64,000 bases of DNA from UBA6183 sp943372215 (lineage in GTDB: Bacteria > Bacteroidota > Bacteroidia > UKL13-3). This document shows, piece after piece, positions 1-8,527 of the stretch. The position numbers and the translations under genes are program-made. The notes below the pieces were generated by a model. It saw only the letters and a program-made list of their open reading frames with translations, ran no database searches and had not been told where the DNA came from. Location of the stretch: positions 62,001 through 126,000 of the forward strand of contig CALRXU020000008.1 in the NCBI GenBank assembly GCA_943372215.1, given 5' to 3'. Position 1 is the first letter of the stretch. Each line of letters begins with the position of its first letter.

Positions 1-1380
1 CAGTTTATTATTGGGGTCGGCTTTATGAAAATTAAGTGCAGCAGCCATTTCATTTGACTCACTCCACATGCCACTTTTGGTATTGATAACATTGATGGAA
101 TAGTTGATTCCCATATGAGCCAGATTTCCTCCTCCCAATTCAAGTCCAGGAAAATCAATTCCTGCGTTGTAATTGTTTGTTTCAACATCATACAAAGTAC
201 CAATATCACCCCTAAATGGACGGTAAGCCCCTCCAATACCTTGCCCATTAACACTGTACACATCATAGGCATAATTGGTTAATGGCAAGTATGAAATATT
301 TTCATTGTACACCCCATCTTTTTCGCGGTTCATGTCATGCAACACCTGTTTATTTTTATTGCCAAATTCCGAGTATAGGTATCCGTAAGCCGGGGTATTT
401 CTTTCTTTTAAATATAAAAATTGGCCTGAATAGCTCGCCATAAACCTACCTTCTGGATGCACCCCTGTTACCGACCCGCCCATTGTGGCAGACAAATTTA
501 AATTTATATTCATCAATGGCATACTCACACTTGGGGTATAAGTATTGCCGGCAAAAGAAATTGTTGAGCTCCCATTGGCTGTTCCACTAATAGGATTAGT
601 CTTATCTACTTTTTCATTAGGATTCAAGACTTGCTCATTCCTACTCATATTGGCCCCAACGGTCATTGCCCTCAGGCCTCCTCTGGAATTGTAAGGAAAA
701 CCAATAGACAAACCACCATTGACCTGTCCCGTTACATTGCGTTCTTGGTCATCATACTCGTTTAGTCTTTTTGAGAAACTTAATGAAGGTGTAATTCCAA
801 CACCAGATTCAGACCCAGCAGATAAACCAAGTCCTAGGTTCAAACTTCCTTTATCGCCTCCTGTGTTTGCCAAACTAGGATTAGCACCCATCGAAAAACT
901 AAACCCAGAGAAGTTATTGTATTTAAGTCCTGCATTAAATTTTATTTTACCTAAGTTAATCCCAAACAACTCCCCTTCCGGAAAAGCCGTTACCCCATAG
1001 GTAAGATTTGGTTTCATTTCAGTTTGTTTGGTGATGATGTCGCCTTTGAAGTCGTCAGGTATGGCGCGCATGTTGCGGTTAATAACCCCTACATTTAAGT
1101 TCCAACCGAGTCCAACCCATGAAGCCTCCTGGTCGGAGGTGATGCCTGCACTGTAGCTCATGTTAATTGGATAGCCTCCAACATCCATTAAAGGAATGTT
1201 GTATTTAAAGTCTCCAGAAAACAAATCCACCATATCTGATGTGCCTGCAGGTGTAAACCCTTGCACTTCAGGTTGTGTTGGTCCGCTGGTTAAAGCAAAT
1301 GCCACTGACGGCAACAGTGCTTCAGTGAAAACAATAGTAGCCAACAATAAGCTAACTCTTTTGAGCATTATTTTTTTCAT
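1..1380 (-). CDS. N-terminal part of a large RHS-like surface protein (partial)
   Basis: The gene starts at an ATG at 1378-1380 and stays open for 460 codons to the window edge, so the C-terminus is missing. Residues 1-28 look like a signal peptide (basic start, hydrophobic core, end near AFA). After this come VDLFSGDF, YNIPLMDVGGYP and QEASWVGLGWNLN, a segment I know from the N-terminus of very large Bacteroidota proteins that continue into RHS/YD repeats. The remainder is Gly/Asn/Ser rich and probably beta-structured. The ATG overlaps the stop of the upstream lipoprotein gene (ATGA), so translation is probably coupled. Presence of YD repeats or a toxin tip is inference, since that part is not in the window. 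Confidence 0.75.
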   Translation of the reverse strand, partial: MKKIMLKRVSLLLATIVFTEALLPSVAFALTSGPTQPEVQGFTPAGTSDMVDLFSGDFKYNIPLMDVGGYPINMSYSAGITSDQEASWVGLGWNLNVGVINRNMRAIPDDFKGDIITKQTEMKPNLTYGVTAFPEGELFGINLGKIKFNAGLKYNNFSGFSFSMGANPSLANTGGDKGSLNLGLGLSAGSESGVGITPSLSFSKRLNEYDDQERNVTGQVNGGLSIGFPYNSRGGLRAMTVGANMSRNEQVLNPNEKVDKTNPISGTANGSSTISFAGNTYTPSVSMPLMNINLNLSATMGGSVTGVHPEGRFMASYSGQFLYLKERNTPAYGYLYSEFGNKNKQVLHDMNREKDGVYNENISYLPLTNYAYDVYSVNGQGIGGAYRPFRGDIGTLYDVETNNYNAGIDFPGLELGGGNLAHMGINYSINVINTKSGMWSESNEMAAALNFHKADPNNKL

Positions 1381-2072
1381 TGCCATATCTCGTTTATTTT
1401 ATCGAATTCAGGTTGGTTAAAAATTTGTTGTTTGTTAAACTGCATTTTTACAGAGCCTTTGTTATCTCCGTTAAATACAACTGTTTGGTATTGCGAATTG
1501 CTATTATCTTCTGGTAATTCAAAGGCAAGTAATACTGATAAATAGGGGAATTGCGGATACGTATTTTCAAAATGATAAAGCACGGGGTATAAGGTATCTG
1601 CCTGTTGAATAAGCATAAAATCCTTTTCTGCATGGTATCCAAAATATTCTGTTACGCTTTTTTCGGTGTTAAATCCATTACTTAACACATCTTCTTTGCC
1701 TGTAATTTTAACATAAAAATACGCCATCTTTTGTTTTGCTGTATCGTTAATCATGGATGCAATCATATTGTTGTTGATGGCAGTTCCCAAAGCATATCTT
1801 TCCAGCGCTCTTATCAATTCCGGTTTGTATTGTACCATGTAATTGATACCATTTAATGACTTCCTTTGGATAAACCCGTGCGTGGTATCATTAACCCAAG
1901 TAACGTACTCAAGCAAACTCTTGAATTTGCCCTTGTGCAAGATGACTTCTTCTACGCCAGTGCCCGATTGCCCGTTATTCGCACGGGTGTTTCCTTCAAA
2001 TGCTTCATTGCAACCAATGAGCAAAACTAAAACTACCGTTAACGGTAAAAATGGAATTGTGAATTTATTCAT
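1377..2072 (-). CDS. hypothetical lipoprotein of the RHS-like cassette
   Basis: This is a 231-residue protein when started at the ATG at 2070-2072; an upstream in-frame TTG at 2078 is less likely. The N-terminus has a hydrophobic stretch ending in LLIGC, a lipobox, so the mature protein is probably anchored by lipid at residue 21 or so. The rest contains no family motif I recognise. It lies third in a four-gene operon: it overlaps the stop of the fibronectin-like gene by 8 bases, and its own stop overlaps the next start by 4 bases. A structural or chaperone role for the large RHS-like protein is a guess from this coupling. Confidence 0.7.
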   Translation of the reverse strand: MNKFTIPFLPLTVVLVLLIGCNEAFEGNTRANNGQSGTGVEEVILHKGKFKSLLEYVTWVNDTTHGFIQRKSLNGINYMVQYKPELIRALERYALGTAINNNMIASMINDTAKQKMAYFYVKITGKEDVLSNGFNTEKSVTEYFGYHAEKDFMLIQQADTLYPVLYHFENTYPQFPYLSVLLAFELPEDNSNSQYQTVVFNGDNKGSVKMQFNKQQIFNQPEFDKINEIWQ

Positions 2073-3150
2073 AAACAAAGTTTAATGAAGTGATGGTATT
2101 GGTATGGCCAATAAAGTCTATTCTGTATCTTCCTTTTTTGAATGAACTGCAATCATGAAAATCAAATACCAACCTGTTGTCTCCTTGTTTTTTGGTAAGG
2201 AGCAAATCACAAGGAGTGTTTACCTCGTTGACACTTCCATAAGGATATATTTTATATTTTAGCTCCCGCTCGTTATAGGTCTCATCCATTTGAACATATA
2301 ACTTTCCATTTTGGGTTGTGTACTCTTCCTTAGATGACTTAGCTAGAATAATGTACGGTTCTTGCACTAATGAGGGTGTATCTTGTACAGGCGTTGTGTA
2401 ATAAAAACACCAGGTTTCCGTATTCCCAAAATCATATCCCTGACTGCGGGCACTAATCCTCCATGCGTATTTTTTACCATTTACTAAAGCCAATGCATTA
2501 AATGGATATTGATAATTGGGTTGTGTAATATTGTCTACATCAAGGAGTGCTAAATTGTTTTGTATGGCTGATACGTTAGCCTGCCCTGACAATACCTCAA
2601 CAAGTTTAAGCTTATAAATAACAGGTGAGCTATTAATTACAGGCATTGGAGGAGACCATGTTAACAACGGATAAGGGGTGTTTAGTTCTTCACCATTTTC
2701 TGGAGATAACAAGAATGGAGGAGACAGTGGCGTGTAATCTTTATCCAAACAATCCTCAGCAGTTTGTTCCTGTATGCCATTAACAATAACATTCACTTTC
2801 ACACATATTCTATAGTTGCCAAAAGGCAAGTCACCGTTAAGTGATTGATTCGAAATTGTGTTTACATTATACGTAAACGAGCCACTTTGATTGGTTAATG
2901 CATTATTGCTATTGCTCACAGAAATAACCTGACTGTTACCAGATGCCACCAAGGTATTGTTTTTATAAACCTCACCAAACCATTGAATGGTTGAGGATGT
3001 ACCAGCATTTAACAGTTGGAAATTAAATGCATTGTTTAGGGTAAAAGTAGGACTAACCGGTTCATTTACAATCACCACAATTTGGGCTCTTAATATAAAT
3101 GGGATAAACATTAGCAATAAAATTGTGATGTGTTTAATTTTACTTATCAT
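2065..3150 (-). CDS. secreted fibronectin/TANFOR-like protein
   Basis: This 361-residue protein starts with a clear signal peptide (residues 1-22, ending ILRAQ). Residues 25-150 look like an immunoglobulin-like beta domain. Residues 150-270 contain PPFLLSPENGEEL, PLLTWSPP, YKLKLVEV and KYAWRISARSQG followed by ETWCFYY, the pattern of the TANFOR-type Fn3-like domain found in Bacteroidota surface proteins. The C-terminal 90 residues are unassigned. It follows the outer-membrane barrel gene after 2 bases and precedes the lipoprotein gene with an 8-base overlap. It is probably a periplasmic or surface partner of the barrel; the family assignment is by motif memory. Confidence 0.7.
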   Translation of the reverse strand: MISKIKHITILLLMFIPFILRAQIVVIVNEPVSPTFTLNNAFNFQLLNAGTSSTIQWFGEVYKNNTLVASGNSQVISVSNSNNALTNQSGSFTYNVNTISNQSLNGDLPFGNYRICVKVNVIVNGIQEQTAEDCLDKDYTPLSPPFLLSPENGEELNTPYPLLTWSPPMPVINSSPVIYKLKLVEVLSGQANVSAIQNNLALLDVDNITQPNYQYPFNALALVNGKKYAWRISARSQGYDFGNTETWCFYYTTPVQDTPSLVQEPYIILAKSSKEEYTTQNGKLYVQMDETYNERELKYKIYPYGSVNEVNTPCDLLLTKKQGDNRLVFDFHDCSSFKKGRYRIDFIGHTNTITSLNFVYE

Positions 3151-3152
3151 GG

Positions 3153-5492
3153 CTAAAACTTTTTTATTAATGTTAAAAATAGTTGTTGGGTATTGTTGCT
3201 ATTGTTCCAACTTGATTGGATAAAACTTTGTTCAACCCGAAGTGATGTTTGTATTTGATATTTGAGGCTTTTTGCCAATTCAATAAATAGGATATTACGT
3301 GTTTCAATATCTTTATCCCATTGGTATCTCCATCCGAATCCAAATGTTGCATCTTTATCTGGTAAATTTTTACTTGCCGCCAAACCAGCGGAAACACCCA
3401 TAGATGAGTCGTTATGAAATGTTGTATAACCAGCGAGTGTTTGTGTAAACGTTAAATTGTATTTTTTATGATAGGTTGCATTGTTTATCATTAGATGATC
3501 TCGTCTGCTCCTATTATTTGTTTCCTTAGTTACTTTACTACTGTATAAGTTATAAGTTACATTGGTGCTATTGCTTCCAATTTTCAACCGTTTTGTATGG
3601 TTTAAAGATACCATGAATAAGTTTATAGAGGCCTTATACCATGTAACATCCCCTCTTGTGTTAAGCCGTTGTCGTATTGGTGAATACGTAAACAAAATCT
3701 GCGGCAATCTATTCAGCTTAATTCTTAGTCCAGCCGTAACCCTTATTTGTGTTGAGGTAACATTCTTCGTTTGTGAAAGATTATCGCGATCATGCAGAAT
3801 ACCCAAGTTGGCTGTTATCTTATTTTTGATGATTTGATGCCTAACTTTGAAGTCGCTTCTTAAGTTATCGCGCCTTAAGTTGGGTGCACCTAAAGAGGTA
3901 TAAAATGGTTCTGTGTACCTAACCTCAGCCTGATACGATCCGTTATTTTTATAATTCCCTATTAGCTTAAATGAAAAGGCATTGGCTCCAAAATTTGCTG
4001 GCTTATTCCATTCGGAAAATGGTGCTTTCTCTGATTGGTTGTAATTGCTAACTGATTTTGCATATTCAAAAACAGTTGTAAGTTTTTGTTTATACGAATA
4101 TTGTAATGCAACTGAGGTAACCAGATTCTGGCCAACAGCTAACCTCATAGTATCGAATGGAATCGAACCATTGCGTTGCCCCTTTACCAAGTTTAAAGAT
4201 AATAAGAGCTTATCAGGTCGGCCAATGCCAATTCTGCCGGCCAAGACATGGTTATTTAACTTATAGAAGGATTGTTGATTAGACGTATTGCGCTGAATAC
4301 CTGCCGCAAAAGCTCCATACAAATATCCCACCCCGAGCTCTACCCCGAACCCTGTAAGGTTGGTTTGTGACAACGTTAAATCCGTATATTCAGGCGTAAA
4401 ATTACCAATATTTACTTTCTTAACGGAGTTTATCAAAAGCCCGCCAAGTGCATTTATACCCGCATTATTGAGGTCCTTTTTAGTAAGCCTTTGTTGACTC
4501 CTCAAATAGTTACTTACCCTATTCTTCCTTTTTTCTATTTCTAACGTGTTTATTTTGTGTTCAATAGAATCCTTTGTTGCAATAACCTTCCTATGTTTTT
4601 GGTAACGACTTTGGCTTATTTTCTGTTCATAGGTTAAGTTCAGGGTATCTGCTTTTAACAGAGTTAATGAATCTTGATTAAATTGGCGGATATAGTCTTT
4701 ATCGCCCACAATTCTCTTTAAACTATCCAATGAATAATGGTGTTGCTTTATGGCTTTATTCAGGTTAAATGTTTTTATATCAAAGCTGGTGTCAAAATTG
4801 GTGTATCCATTTTTATCATAGTCATACCCAAGTTGTTTTCTTCGAGAAGATGCTAAAATATTTGCAATAAGTCTATCAAAATCAACCGTTAAACCAAGGT
4901 TATTTATTGAATTGGATATTCCATTTTTTTCAGTGGTAACTAAAAAATGAACATCTAGCGGCACAAAACCAAAGGTTGCATTTAAACTAACTTGTTGCCT
5001 CAAGTAAGAAGCTGGCAAGGTTTGCGAGGAGTATTGATTATTGCCTAATACCACCTCACTTAAGGATTGACCATGTAAGGAAAGAAAATCTCTTTTCTTT
5101 TCTTTTATCACCTTAGGAGTATCTGCAATCATGGAATCCCCTAAAACAGAATAAGTAACATAATGAGCAATTTCAATATTCTTCCTTATACCATAAACAA
5201 CATCAAGATGTTTGTTTAATCTTATTTCATTTGAACGCAAATTAAGGCCTTGCACTAAAGGAGTATAGTACCAAAAACAAGTTTTAAACGAATTTGAAGA
5301 TGATTCACCGTGAGTTAAAAGGCCGCAGGTGTTATAGCTTTTGAATAACGACTGTTCTATTTTATATGCGCTATAGTTATTTTGATCAATTGACTTATTC
5401 CGCTCATTTTTCATTAAGCAAATACCCAAGGCTTGTCCCTTGACTGAAGAAATGAAAAAAGTGGTTAATACAGTTAACAAGAAAAATTTCAT
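3153..5492 (-). CDS. predicted outer-membrane beta-barrel protein of the RHS-like cassette
   Basis: This is a 779-residue protein with a signal peptide (residues 1-19, ending VKGQ). Residues 20-230 are mixed. Residues about 250-350 are charged and helical, with many K, Q, E and L residues, and may form a coiled coil. Residues about 370-779 show alternating hydrophobic/polar strands with aromatic residues, and the protein ends in LIKKF with a terminal Phe, as outer-membrane barrels do. It is the first gene of the minus-strand operon. I know no characterised homologue. The position suggests an outer-membrane pore or anchor serving the downstream surface proteins, which is inference. Confidence 0.7.
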   Translation of the reverse strand: MKFFLLTVLTTFFISSVKGQALGICLMKNERNKSIDQNNYSAYKIEQSLFKSYNTCGLLTHGESSSNSFKTCFWYYTPLVQGLNLRSNEIRLNKHLDVVYGIRKNIEIAHYVTYSVLGDSMIADTPKVIKEKKRDFLSLHGQSLSEVVLGNNQYSSQTLPASYLRQQVSLNATFGFVPLDVHFLVTTEKNGISNSINNLGLTVDFDRLIANILASSRRKQLGYDYDKNGYTNFDTSFDIKTFNLNKAIKQHHYSLDSLKRIVGDKDYIRQFNQDSLTLLKADTLNLTYEQKISQSRYQKHRKVIATKDSIEHKINTLEIEKRKNRVSNYLRSQQRLTKKDLNNAGINALGGLLINSVKKVNIGNFTPEYTDLTLSQTNLTGFGVELGVGYLYGAFAAGIQRNTSNQQSFYKLNNHVLAGRIGIGRPDKLLLSLNLVKGQRNGSIPFDTMRLAVGQNLVTSVALQYSYKQKLTTVFEYAKSVSNYNQSEKAPFSEWNKPANFGANAFSFKLIGNYKNNGSYQAEVRYTEPFYTSLGAPNLRRDNLRSDFKVRHQIIKNKITANLGILHDRDNLSQTKNVTSTQIRVTAGLRIKLNRLPQILFTYSPIRQRLNTRGDVTWYKASINLFMVSLNHTKRLKIGSNSTNVTYNLYSSKVTKETNNRSRRDHLMINNATYHKKYNLTFTQTLAGYTTFHNDSSMGVSAGLAASKNLPDKDATFGFGWRYQWDKDIETRNILFIELAKSLKYQIQTSLRVEQSFIQSSWNNSNNTQQLFLTLIKKF

Positions 5493-6167
5493 TGATTAAT
5501 ACGAACCGAAAATATTTTATTTTTTTTAAACAGCAAGCCGTTCATAAAAAAATTAAATATTGATTAACATAACCAACTCCCAAAAACAATTTATTAATTA
5601 CCGACAAACGAAATTAAAAGAAACAATAAACAAACAAGGGCCAATTATCCGTATAAATAAAACACGGATAGTTTTGTCATATTTAGATTAAAATTATTGG
5701 AATGATTAAATTTAACACCAGAGAAAAGCCACCCGTCCTATTTTATAGTCGCTTTTTTTAGGCAACACCATTAAAACAAGGTATTAAAACTGGCCGTGTT
5801 TTGGGTTGTTTATTAAAAGCTCATTAATGCTTAAAAGGTGTTTTGTGCGCTTAGGAGATGGGCACGCGTGCGTTTAACTTCAGTGATAAGGATATCCCAT
5901 TACAAGCCTCATAATGGCAAATACCAAAACTTACCTATTCATCATCGGCCTGCGGATACTTTGTAAGCAAGCTTTTATTTGCAGGTAGTGGCACCTGACC
6001 TTATAATCATTTAACCCCAAAATATTGCACAAATATGTAAAAAAAAACATGTGTAAACATCGGTTTTAGCACATCACCTTGTTTTCAGAAACCTGCTTTT
6101 AGCTTGATAGTATTACCCCGGCAAGGCCGTCCGCAACATCATCAGATTTCTATTATATTGCAGCCCA
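5493..6167. other. intergenic region of 675 bases without a convincing gene
   Basis: No open frame here has coding character. It lies between the divergent starts of the barrel gene (minus) and the methyltransferase gene (plus), so it should hold both promoters. A 7-base inverted repeat lies at 5646-5670. Immediately before the methyltransferase ATG there is TATATTG, close to the TAnnTTTG minus-7 consensus, but no matching upstream TTG is seen. Confidence 0.5.
5646..5670. promoter_or_regulatory. inverted repeat TATCCGT-N11-ACGGATA
   Basis: There are perfect 7-base arms at 5646-5652 and 5664-5670 with an AT-rich 11-base spacer. It lies about 155 bases upstream of the barrel gene start on the minus strand. 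It could be an operator for the four-gene cassette or a weak hairpin; no other copy was noticed in the window. Confidence 0.3.
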
Positions 6168-7004
6168 ATGTTTGCACGCAAAATATATTTTAGCTTGTCG
6201 CCTAATATGAGGCGCGTAGCAAGGCGTTTGTTTTATTTACCTGTTGATGTGCTGGAGCAACTTACTGGCAACAAACCACCCATGACCCCACCCCGTGGTA
6301 TGATATTTACTGGATCGGGTGATTTTGTTAAATCGGGCAAGGCATTGATGGATTTGTGTGTACAACATACCGAACTTAAACCTGATGGGACGATATTGGA
6401 TGTGGGTTGCGGCATTGGCCGTTTGGCCGTTCCTTTAACCAACTACTTAACCAACAAGGGGCGTTATGAAGGTTTTGATGTGGTGGAGGATGGTATTAAC
6501 TGGTGTAAAAAAAACATCAGCAACAAGTACCCCAACTTTACGTTTACTTATACCCCATTGCGTAATGATTTGTACAACTTAGACACTTCCATACTAGCGC
6601 AAACCTTTCAGTTTCCTTACCCCGAAAACACGTTTGATGCGGTGGTGTTAACCTCTGTGTTTACCCACATGCAATACCCTGAGGTGCAACATTACCTCAA
6701 AGAAATTAAGCGGGTGCTTAAACCAAATGGTGCTTGTTTGGCCACTTTTTTTGTGATGGATGAAAACACTGCACAACAAATTAAAGGCAAAGCCAATGTG
6801 ATGCAATTTGAGCATGAATATGACACCTATTATTTACATGATGCCAAAGTAAAAGATGCCAATATTGCCTTTAAAGAACCTGCATTACAACGCATGGCCC
6901 AAGAAGCTGGTTTACAAATCTCCTTATTTAATAGAGGTTGGTGGAGGGGAACAACAAAAGAAAATAGCTTAAACTTTCAAGACGTAGTTGTTTTTAAGGC
7001 TTAA
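6168..7004 (+). CDS. class I SAM-dependent methyltransferase
   Basis: The 278-residue protein carries the class I methyltransferase fold signature: motif I ILDVGCGIGRLAVPL at about residues 77-91, an acidic residue after strand 2 (GFDVVEDG), and the motif IV-like FDAVVLTSVFTHM with a following LKEIKRVLKPNG helix-strand. It therefore transfers a methyl group from S-adenosylmethionine; the acceptor cannot be told. The N-terminal 60 residues (basic, with MTPPRGMIFTGSGDF) precede the fold. There is no signal peptide, so it is cytoplasmic. It is a lone gene; the convergent GH13 gene ends 3 bases beyond its stop. An internal ATG at residue 14 is a possible alternative start. Confidence 0.85.
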   Translation: MFARKIYFSLSPNMRRVARRLFYLPVDVLEQLTGNKPPMTPPRGMIFTGSGDFVKSGKALMDLCVQHTELKPDGTILDVGCGIGRLAVPLTNYLTNKGRYEGFDVVEDGINWCKKNISNKYPNFTFTYTPLRNDLYNLDTSILAQTFQFPYPENTFDAVVLTSVFTHMQYPEVQHYLKEIKRVLKPNGACLATFFVMDENTAQQIKGKANVMQFEHEYDTYYLHDAKVKDANIAFKEPALQRMAQEAGLQISLFNRGWWRGTTKENSLNFQDVVVFKA

Positions 7005-7006
7005 AC

Positions 7007-8467
7007 TTATAAGCCCAACACCATACTACCATTTGGTGCCAACTCGATAGTTTTACCCATACGGCCTCCGTTGTTAAACAGGATATTTTTGTGCTTCACA
7101 GCTTTTAGCGAAATGGCTTCACCACTCACATTGTGCAATACCAATACGCGTTGCTTTCCATCAACCAACTCATAAGCAATCAGCCCTTTGTTGGCACTCA
7201 CCAATTGGGTTTGGGTAATTTTACCTTTACTCAACACTGGGTTGGCATTTCTGGTAGCTATGCCCAATTTGTAAAACTGGTAAAACGAGTTACTTTGGGT
7301 TTGCTGCAAGGTTAATGGGTCAACAGTTTGGGCATTGCTGTAACGGGGCTGCTCCCAATTGGTATTTGTACCATTAGCAGCCGACCACAAAAAAGGTTCT
7401 CTGCGGTATTCATCCGGAAACTTACCCAACATGCCAATCTCTTCGCCATAATATAAAAATGGCAAACCAGGCAACGTCATTAATAAAGCAAAAGCTTGTT
7501 TGGTTTTATTTATATCGCCATTAAAGGTACTTCTGTAACGGTCCTGGTCGTGATTGCTCACAAAAGTGGCATCTACAAACTGCGGGTTGTAACTGGCATA
7601 CAATTGGTGAATAGTGGTAAGTTTCTCCACAAAACCATCTGCCGTTCCATCTTGCACAGCATGGGTAATGGCTCTTGACAAATCAAAGTTGAAACAAGCA
7701 TCAAGGCTATTTTTTAAATAAGAAGCCACAATGCTGTCTTTGTTCCACACCTCTCCTATTAAAAACACCTCAGGTTTTACCTTGCGCATTTCAGTTCTAA
7801 ATTGTGTCCACCACGCATTGTTTTTCATCACATCTTCTGCATCATACACATGTTGGGCTGCATCTAAACGGTAGCCATCAATACCAACCTCGGTTAGCCA
7901 AAACTTACCAATATCAATAATTTCTTTTCTTACCTCAGGCAAATCAAAATTTAAATCGGGCATGCGCTCCCAAAAAAATGCGTAGAATTTTTCCTGTGGA
8001 TTTTTAGGATTGCTATACCACTCCTTTTGTTTGGTGGTATCTACCTTCCATACGTAATAATCTTTATATGGGCTTTGGTTTCCGACACTGGCAACAAACC
8101 AAGGATGCTCGCTACTGGTATGGTTCACCACCAAATCAAGCAATATGTTAATGCCCCTTTTATGGGCTTCTTCCACCAACTTTTTATAATCAGCCAGCGT
8201 TCCATACTCCGGGTCTATTGCTTTGTAATTGGTTACATCATATTTATGGTAAGTGGGGCTTGGGTGAATGGGTGTAAGCCATAAGCCAGATATGCCCAAT
8301 TCTTTTAAATAGTCTAACTTCTGGGTAATACCTGGTACATCGCCTATACCATCCCCATTTGAATCATGGAATGAGCGTACAAAAATTTCATAATACACAC
8401 CGCTTGGTTGCTGTGCATGCAATTGTGTAATGGTAAAAAGAAGCCAAAGCAAACGCATTTTTTTCAT
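7007..8467 (-). CDS. periplasmic GH13 alpha-amylase-family glycosidase
   Basis: This 486-residue enzyme cleaves alpha-glucosidic bonds in starch oligosaccharides. Residues 1-19 are a signal peptide ending LHAQ; there is no lipobox and no T9SS tail, so it is probably periplasmic. The four GH13 regions are present: DLVVNH (111-116), GYRLDAA with nucleophile D202, IGEVW with acid/base E239, and SNHDQ with D307. A beta-sandwich C-domain follows residue 400. In context it would hydrolyse maltodextrins imported by SusCD. It is transcribed divergently from the sugar importer, 60 bases away, with the shared palindrome between them at 8493-8509. Confidence 0.93.
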   Translation of the reverse strand: MKKMRLLWLLFTITQLHAQQPSGVYYEIFVRSFHDSNGDGIGDVPGITQKLDYLKELGISGLWLTPIHPSPTYHKYDVTNYKAIDPEYGTLADYKKLVEEAHKRGINILLDLVVNHTSSEHPWFVASVGNQSPYKDYYVWKVDTTKQKEWYSNPKNPQEKFYAFFWERMPDLNFDLPEVRKEIIDIGKFWLTEVGIDGYRLDAAQHVYDAEDVMKNNAWWTQFRTEMRKVKPEVFLIGEVWNKDSIVASYLKNSLDACFNFDLSRAITHAVQDGTADGFVEKLTTIHQLYASYNPQFVDATFVSNHDQDRYRSTFNGDINKTKQAFALLMTLPGLPFLYYGEEIGMLGKFPDEYRREPFLWSAANGTNTNWEQPRYSNAQTVDPLTLQQTQSNSFYQFYKLGIATRNANPVLSKGKITQTQLVSANKGLIAYELVDGKQRVLVLHNVSGEAISLKAVKHKNILFNNGGRMGKTIELAPNGSMVLGL

Positions 8468-8474
8468 AGCATAC

Positions 8475-8503
8475 TTGTTATATTACAATAATAGTGTATT
8501 TTG
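8475..8503 (+). promoter_or_regulatory. candidate promoter of the sugar importer gene
   Basis: TTG at 8475-8477 is followed after 19 bases by TATTTTG at 8497-8503, which is one base short of the Bacteroidota TAnnTTTG minus-7 consensus. The palindrome at 8493-8509 covers the minus-7 element, the place expected for a repressor site. Confidence 0.45.
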
Positions 8504-8509
8504 TACACC
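8493..8509. promoter_or_regulatory. operator copy 1: AGTGTA-TTTTG-TACACC
   Basis: This 17-base palindrome matches copies at 13289 and 15961 in both 6-base arms except for the last base. It is centred between the divergent GH13 gene (34 bases from its start) and the MFS gene (27 bases from its start). It is likely to be the binding site of a regulator of the starch locus; the Nudix-winged-helix protein encoded at 13371-14096 is the only candidate regulator in the locus. Confidence 0.7.
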
Positions 8510-8527
8510 AATTAATATAAAATTGAT

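Noticed and set aside
719..1420. Plus-strand open frames of 93 and 74 codons at the left edge
   Set aside because: They run against the minus-strand RHS-like gene, which is open over its full 460 codons with a signal peptide and known N-terminal motifs.
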